From Sceloporus undulatus (lineage: Eukaryota; Chordata; Lepidosauria; Squamata; Phrynosomatidae), in contig NC_056525.1 of the NCBI RefSeq assembly GCF_019175285.1, positions 123,628,437-123,692,436 on the forward strand: 64,000 nucleotides of DNA. The letters are read 5' to 3'. A program made the translations under genes and the position numbers. This document shows positions 13,034 to 22,000 of this stretch, in pieces; the stretch's first letter is position 1; each line of letters opens with the position of its first letter. The notes below the pieces were generated by a model. That model saw only the letters and a program-made list of their open reading frames with translations. It was not told the DNA's origin and searched no databases.

Positions 13034-16000
13034 TATTACCATTATTACCATTATTACCATTATTACTATCTCTATTACAATCTGCTTTAGATATTATAGG
13101 AAATATGTGTAGGCAGGAAGTGACACCCTCATGGTCATAAGCTGAGTACAAACAAAGACAATAAGAGAAGGCAACTGTTGACCAATCATGAAGTAATAAG
13201 ATCAGACACAATATCTGGGGTTTTACCAAAGACCATTTTTATTGACCTAGAACCTATTTAAATGTTTGAGGCCTTGGGCTGAGCAAACAAAGGTGCAGGT
13301 TTAACTGAGGTCCAGATGTCAACCTATGACATCTCCCCAGCCAGCCTTGGGTGAAACACCAGACCCTAAGGGCAATCCAAAAATATTAAATAAATAAATA
13401 AATAAATAAAACTTTTATTTGTACCCCGCTTTTTGAAATAAAACAATCAAAGCGGCTTACAACATTCTGCATGCATTACAATATCCCCCCTAAAAAAGAG
13501 TTACAATTAAAATCAGTTTAAAATAAACCATTAATATCAAATAAACAATGGGCAGAATAGCAGGATAATACATGGTATATGGGAGTAATCCTTTTATGGC
13601 CGAATACCTTATTCAGGAAAGGCCTGCCGGAAGAGATCCGTCTTGACAGCTTCTCACATGGTCATTTTGGAAGGTGGACCTGAAGGGCTCTTTCCCAACT
13701 CCCATGACTTTATAATAGAGAGTAAGCACCAAGACCTCCCCCACCACCACAAGTCCCATGTCCCATGGAGACAATTCCATAGTTCAATCCTCAACCATAT
13801 TGTGGTTCCAAGTTGTACATGGATCTGGTATCCATCTGGTATCTTCTCCCCTCACCACCTGCCAGGTGGAAGGCTATTTATCAACACTATTGCATGCCAA
13901 GTGTCAAAGTCCCAAGAGGTACAGTATGGAGTAGGTGAAAAAAATCCGGTAAAGGGGGAAAATTCATGCTCAGCTTCAAGACTACCAGCAATGCTCACAC
14001 TCTATTGTTGGTGAGATGCAGAGAACAGGAGAAAAGAGGCATGTGAGCAGGTGACTGGCTCTTAAATAGCTTTTTCCCTCTGCATGTGACCTCGCTTGGC
14101 CCCATGAGCCCCCCTGGGCTCCTCTTATGGGGCCTAAAAAACAACCCCCTTCTATGCAACAATGGTCGCAGCATGGCATGAGGACGCAATCATAACATTT
14201 CCTTTCTCCATTTTGCAGCTACTAGGGCCATGTCCACATAGGCTAAATAACACAACCTCTCCCAGTTCTCATAGTCAGTCCAGACGACACAGGGCCCAAT
14301 TCCCGTTTCTAGTATGAACTGTCCTGACAATGTATGACCATTTCAGCACTCAACCCATAGGACACAACCCTTGCAACAGATGTTAGAAATTCACCTATTG
14401 CTTCAGATCTCCCCAGAAAATTTAGAGCCCTCTAGAACAGAGATTCCCAAACTTTGACCGTCCAAATATTTTGGACTTCAGCTCCCAGAAGCCCTAGCCA
14501 GCTTGGCTAGCAGTAAGGAATTCTGGGTGCTGACATTCAAAACAGCTGGTGGGCCAAAGTTTGGGAACTACTGCTCTAGAGCAATGCCAGGTGGCTGTTT
14601 ACAACACACTCCTAAGTACCATCCTCTTCCACCACCATAAATCGCTCCCCCTGAAACCGGAATGAGGTGCCTAGCCATGTGATCCATGCTGGGCACCTTG
14701 TTTTCAGCTTCAGATGGAGCTACTTGCTCCAGCAGTGCTGATGCTTGGCAGCACAACAGGACGTGAATGCGAATAGTGTCACTCTGCTTGGTGTTGTTCC
14801 GGAGTGACCAGGTAATGGGGGGACTTTGGAGCAGCTTCAGGGCTAGAATACTCCAGGCTTCTCCCAGAGTATTCTGGCCCATGCAGCCATGGCTTAAGTC
14901 TCTCCCCATGCAATCCGGATCGGTCCTTGTTCTTTATGAAGTCATAGGCCCCTATGCTGACAGAGTTCAGTGATCATTTAGGAAGATGTTTTGCTGGCAG
15001 GTCTAGAGATGTATCTAGGTGGTGTAACAGGCAATGCTTATGAAAGTAACCAAATTATGGAAGTGTAGGAAGGCAAAGAAATACTGGTATAAAATCAATA
15101 TATGAATAAGAAAAATTTTGGAAATAATTATGGGACTAGAATTGTACTTATGGAATATAATAAACTTAGATGATAAAAAAAGAACAAGAACGTAGAGTTT
15201 TGGTAAATTAATTTGCAGAAAGACTGTTTTTTGCGAGAAAACGAAAAGCTAATAAAATTCCAACAGGCATGGAATGGTTGGAGAAAGAAATGGAAATGGT
15301 GTGATCGGATAAATTAACAATATACTGAAGTAAATATAATATCATATTAACCATTTATAGAATATGTTAAGCAAATAAGAGGAGATATTAGTGTGACAGG
15401 GTTCAATAGCTAGACAAAAAATTTTTGTTTGTTTATTTTTAAAACTTTACCTATGTTTGTAGATTGATTAATAAAAAGAATGTAGATTACTATTACTGAA
15501 ATAAGTATAACATTTAAAACAGGGTACTAGGCTTAATAAGCAAGATAACAATTCAATATGTGGGAAGTTTTCCTACTTTTCTTTTCAACTGGGGAGAGGG
15601 AGGGGGAAGGTCAACATTCATGTGCTTAGATGTCTAAATACATGTCGTTTGGTTTCTTTTTGTGTATCTCTGTTTGTGTATGTGATTGTCTATGGCCCCA
15701 TTCATACTGGGGTAAAAGACATGGAGGGAACTGGGATGATCCGGATGCCCCTCCCCCGAATCGCTCCGTTAGCAAGTGCCCACTACAAATTGAAATCGAA
15801 TGCATTTTGACAGAAATCGAATGCATTCTGTAGATTGGCCGCTGCCAATCAAGCTATCGTCATGGTGACGTTTGCAGGGCATCGGGGGAAGTGTCCTCCC
15901 TTTTTAAAGAGCCAGGCACAGGGGTTTCAGCGGCTGAAGCAGGGAGAGAGATGCCTCTCTCTCTCTCTCTCTTTTTTTTATAAACCTGTGGGCTTTTGGG

Positions 16001-19000
16001 TCAGATCTGCCCCTGTCCCAGGCAAAGGATGGGATTGCCATGCATTTTTTTTTAATGCTTTTAAAAGCAACATTAGCTTTCCCTTTGCTTCCCTTGCTGT
16101 ATCTGCTCAAGAAGACAAATCATTCGCATATTTGCTCAAAAAAAATTGGTAAAAATGTAACATTGATTGTTTGCAACATTTGTAGCTTCTCCCTCTGCAG
16201 AAAGCAAGTGCAAGCCTGGCTCCATCTGCCTCTGGAATATAAACCATGCGCATGTGCGCTCAAAAAAAATGGTTAAAAATGAAACATACATTCTGGAATA
16301 TAAACCATGCGCATGTGCACTCAAAAAAAATGGTTTGAATTTGAAAAGGGGGGGGTTGCCTGACATGAGCTCCGTTCGTGACCTGATTTTTTCCTCCTGC
16401 AAGGGAAGGAATGCCCAGCGACAGAGGGCTTTGGGCAGGGGATGCAGGGAAAAGAGGCTCCTAAAGAATGCCTTCCCTTGCTCCCTTCTGCCCAGGGCTC
16501 TTTCCTCCTCCCCCTCCCCTCCGATGAGGGGAGGAAATGCCTTGCCCTTTGCCCACCCTCTGACCTAAATCCCTCCCTCAATTTGCCTCGATCGTGATCG
16601 AGGCCAAAGTTCTCATTCCCAGGACCCGGGGTTTTTAAAAAGAAACGGTATTTGCGCCGGTTTCAAAAGACCCGCGCTAGGGGCCATTTAACACGGAACG
16701 GGTGTGCAAGCCCCGGATTCGCTTGTGTGAGATTCGGGGTGAGTAGGAACTTCACGTGATTGAATCGGTTTCAAAACCGATTTTTTTTGTAATGTGAATG
16801 AGCCCTGTGTTTATGTATTTAATTAACTATTGAATAAAATAGGTTTGCCTTTTTAAAAAAAAGAAAGCAATCAAACTAGAACACTTCATCTTGTGCTGTA
16901 AAATCAAGGTCCAGCGTAAAATGACAAACAATTCACTACAGCTTCAAACTGGATAGATGCAAACATAATTCTCAGAGAGGAGTGTTCTGTAACCCCAAAC
17001 GAAGGAGCCAAACTACCTCTGTTGTATTGGTTTTGTAGTTGTTTGTACATCTGTATTAGGATGTGAATCTGTTAGGTCCAATTAGAGTAGGTAAATTAAA
17101 TCAATTGAACTTAATGATTTTGAAGTTCATTGGTCTATTCTAAGTGGGACGAACAACTGGATTTAGGCCTAGTAGGCAACTAGTAAATATTTTTAGTATT
17201 TTTTTTTTCAACCAAGCAAAACAAATAGTACTCTGAAGGTGCAGATGCCATCTGAAACATGGCTTGGGCAAAGTATGGACTTACCTGTTAAAAAATCTGA
17301 AATTGTTTTAAAAATTATCGACCATAAGCCATTGTCAATCCATACTGCTCCTTCAAGCTTAAAGATATTATTCAGGCTCTATACAGTCCCCAACATATGC
17401 TTAATACTCAATTCAAACTTCAATTTGCCTATCAGTATTCTGAAAGAAATTATGAAACCTTATTCCTGTGCTCATGGTTATTAGTGCTTTGACATAGATA
17501 CACTGAACTCACAGGTTTAATGGTACGGTCATCACGCGTCAAAGGCTTAGCTTCAGGCGATGGGGGAGGATTCTTTTCTTCTTTTTCAGCAATATCATAC
17601 AGAAAAGAGACATCCCTTAATAAACACAAGAAAAACAATAATTCAGTTGAGAAGGTACATCAGAGGCATTAACAAGTTCCACTGTCCCACCATTCCTCTT
17701 ATTTGGAATCAAGCATTAACTATGAGTAAGCAAGGCAGTCTTCCTGCTGTTATTGGACGACGACACTTGGGAGTCACCACCACTGGCTATGTTGGGGAGG
17801 ACGTTACCATCCAATAACAGCTGGAGACTCACAAGTTGCTGGATCCTGGTTTAGATCCAAAGTAAGTCTGACATTCTTACAATAATGGACTGTTTTAGTT
17901 TCCTCTCAATCCCAACACCATCACAGGCTCACTTGGTGAAGACAAGAGAGAAAGCCTTCCACAGAAGGCTAGGTTGGCCCACTCTCTGCTTTTTTTTTTT
18001 TTACTGGCAGGCAAAGACATTTTTATTCAAGCAGGCTTTTAATATACTAGAGAGGCTTTTATATGGTGTGTGTGTTCTATTTGCATTTTTTAAGCTTTTG
18101 TATATTTAATTGCAAATTTATATTGTTTTAGCAAGATTGTTTTAATTGTTTTTAGATTTTTATTGTAAAATTTTCAGTTGCTTTTATCTATGAGCCATCT
18201 TGGGTCTCTTTTCCAGAGAAAGGAACATATAAATATAATTAGTTAGTTAGTTAGTTAGCCTCTGTCACAAAATCATTTGCCTGGTATACATTTTTGACTT
18301 TGACTTTTTCAGTGGGAAACACATAAATTCAAGGCCTCAAACACTCAAGGGTTTACAGGCAACCTTATGTATCAAGAGAAACAACTGAACAAAGGAGGAG
18401 TGTGCATTTATTAAAATAGTGCAAAGTGGAACAAGGATGGAACTAGGGTTTTTTTTTAAAAAATCAAACAACTCATATATTTAAAAAGTAGTATCCCAGT
18501 GGTTCTGCCGAATGTAATGTAAATGCAATCCAGATATAAAATAGGGTAATTCCACCCTGTAAAAAAAAGGTAAAGGTAGTCCCTTGTCATGAATGTCTAG
18601 TTGTTACCGTTTGTACGAGGTAGTGCTCATCTCCATTACTAAGCTGAAGAGCCAGCGTTGTCTGAGGATTGCTCCAGTGGTCATGTGGCCATCATGACTA
18701 CACTGAACACTCTTAGATTCCCACCAAATTGGTACCGATTTATCTACTTACACTTGCATGCTTTCCAACTGCAGAAGCTGGGACTAGTGACAGGAGCTCA
18801 CCCCATCATGCAGTACTCAGCTCTCAAACTGCCAATCTTCCGATCGTCAGAATTGGCATCTTAGCCACTAAGCCACTGCATCCCTGTTAATTCCACCCAA
18901 ATGCAACTTCTAGTGATGGGGTGTTTTCCCCTCTGTGGAGCATGTAGCACCGTGGTGTGTGAAAGACAGGCAGGAATGCAGGCCTTGCTCTAGGGTGGGG

Positions 19001-22000
19001 TTTCTCACTCTTTGAACTTTAACTACCAGATCCCCTGACCAAGGGCCATACTGGTTAGACCTTGTGGGACGTGAAATCCAAAATACCGGGAGAACCAAAG
19101 TTGAGAACCACTCTTCTAAATAACAGCCAAGCTCATGTGCACCTATTCCTGTCTATATGTACCATTACACCTATGATGTGAACTATACACCTCTATTTAT
19201 CAAAGTCTAACAAGCTTTTCTTTCGCCTTACAACTGGGACTCGAGCATTGCAGAGTTACCATTGGTTCTTATAAGCTTTAAATCCCTCAATTGAAGACAC
19301 ACTGTAAGGAGATGTGTGAGATACCAATAGCTTCAACTGAGGACTCTATTATTTTCATACTTTTACCTTCCTGCTCCTGTCAGGGAGATGGGATGCTGTA
19401 TCAGGTATCGAAACTTGTTTCTGCGAAGAGGATGTTGCCAAACTCCATCAGCAGTGCGGATGCAACCCTAAAAAATGAGCAGAAAACATCAGTTCACATG
19501 TTTTCCAGAAGCAGGTGATAATTTTCCTACAATATTTGTTTCTTATTTTTGCATTCCAGTTGATACGCATGTTTCCTATAACATCCAATCCAGATAAATT
19601 ATATTGATGGGTTTTCCCTGAAGTCTTATTATTCTGTCAGACTTTGCATTATATCTTTTGACTGCTTTTGCTACATCTCTCTTCACTATAAATGTCACCC
19701 TATTTCTCTTTAGATTTTCATTTCCTGAGTAAAAACACTGTGTAATTATCTGATTCAAAATGTCCCATTCCTGATCATTTTTTATCAGTCACTCAAAGTA
19801 TTGCAATGTTTAGACATTCTATTTCTTGTTTTATTATATCTAGCTTCCCCTGATTCATGCTTCTTATATTTCGTGTTCCTATAATATGTGTTGAGTAGGT
19901 TCAGACTTTCACTTTTCAGCTCCTCAACAGCTTCAGTTTGAGTCCAGTTGCATCATTAGCCATATGAGTACTCACACTTGTTCTTTGCTCCTCACCACTA
20001 GCTCATTGAGTGTCTTCTGACATAGGAGTCTCATCTTCTGGCACTATCTCTTGTTTCATTTGGCTTATCTCATCCTAAGGTTTTCATGGTAAAAGATCTT
20101 CAAAAGATTTATAGTACAGTACTAAGAAGCATTAGTTACAATGCCACTGCTATTGTCTCTGAGAGATCCTCTGCCTGTTCCACTACTGCTGCTGCCTGGT
20201 AACTGTTTGGCACATTTAGTCAGTCTCAGCAAAATCATGTCTGACATGGGAGTCCCTATAAGCAGTACTGTTGCCATACACATAGCCTCTTGCCTCACAG
20301 GAGCACACAATCCCATCACTAAGGAAAAGTAGTGCCGTTGGTGGGAATGACCACATAGGAGTACTAAATAACTTGCATAAATTGTTAGGGAAATTGGACA
20401 AAGCATTCAGTTGCTATCAAGACTACATGGGAATCTTCTTTTCAGAAAGATGTATCTTAAGACAATCAGAAATTAATTTGGAAATATACCTTCAGTTACT
20501 TTGTGCCAGAACTTAAGAAAGAGATCTTATAAATTAAAATGTAGATGATATCTGATACCAAGTTAGTTGAATAGGATCTACCTAAGAGTTTTAGATAATT
20601 GCTAGATGCACAGTGGCAGATGAACACTAGGCAACACAGCCTAAACTAAGGCTCATGGAATAGGCCCACCAAATCTACTATTTAGGCAACAGCAATTTGA
20701 GATTTTAGGCAGAGTCTTTTCCAGTCTTGTTAGCTCAGTTGTTTTAACTGGGGATGCTAGAAAGAGAATCTAGCATTACCTGTATTAATTACACTATGGC
20801 CTAAAACATCTTTTGCTTGAAAACCTCTATTTCTTATACTCGTTATGATTCACTATTTGTTCTATATTCCTAACCTCAGATAAGAACAGGCCTTTATTAT
20901 TTATTACATTTAATGACCACTATTCAGAAGGCCACAATCAGAGTCTCTTTGTAGTCTCCTATTTAGCCACAGATCCTGACTTTAGTTAGTTTCCCCCTGT
21001 TTTGCTATAACATGTGCCTCCAACATTACCATTTTCAACCATCTTTTCTGTCTTTTTTGCTGGAATCTCTTGTCCCTTCTAACTTTCATTAAACCTTTGA
21101 GCCTATTGTGTTTCTTACAACTCCATATTTTAGTCAACATTGTCTCTTACAATATATTGTCCTAGACTGAAGTGTAGGTGTAAATGGCATAATTTAAAAT
21201 TACTAGCAGGCATCTAAGCAGTGGATTTTGTGAAAGCTATTATACTGAATAAAATATACCTCTGTTGACTGGAAAGGAACGGACATACCTGAAAGTCTTT
21301 CATACTTTTTATTTTCTTGGGAGGTCTTAAGAAAGTGGGGCATGGGACAGGATTTGCAGCAGAGGTCAGAGCAACAAAGATCTCTTCTGGGATGAAATCA
21401 CGTGGTAAAGGTTTGGGAAGCCGCTTTGAATGGTCTACCATATAGCGTCTGCCTTTTAGTTCAAGGAGCTCTAGAAAAGAGTAGGGAAGAAATACAGCAA
21501 GTGTTACTGTTTGGATAGTGCGGATATAGTTTGTTGAAAATTAAAACATACATTTTTAAATTCATTATTACGGCACTGGGCCAGCACAGTTCTTGTTTTT
21601 TTTCTCACTGATCTAAATCCTATTGTTAGTTCTGATGAGAGTATCTGAGGCTTTTTTGATGATTTTTTTAGAAATGAGCCCAAATCCATGGAAGCACAAA
21701 GTACAGTTGGTTGCCCTGAATCTGGGACTTTCTGTCTCTCTTCTTCGTACTCAAGGCTATAATAGAGCCAAAGTATTAATGCTCCAAAGATTTAAGGATA
21801 CTGAGATGCTATCTCAGATGACTGAGATTAAGTCCTTCCAATCCAATAATTTTAATGGTTTTTTTTTACTCCGCTGTATCTATCCCTTCCAAGATAGCTG
21901 ATGGATCTACCTAAAACTAAAATGAAGGCAATCTTTACACATGTAAGATTAAATGCTCTCCCATTGGCAGTTTCAGTGGGGTGGCATAAGCACTCCATTC

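Noticed and set aside
13643-14014. 123-codon open frame on the plus strand
   Set aside because: No recognisable similarity or splice context, and it lies in the AXDND1 intron beside LINE 3' sequence.
15835-16581. Several open frames of 80-130 codons on both strands
   Set aside because: They overlap in all frames inside the GC-rich transposon-like element and its tandem repeats.
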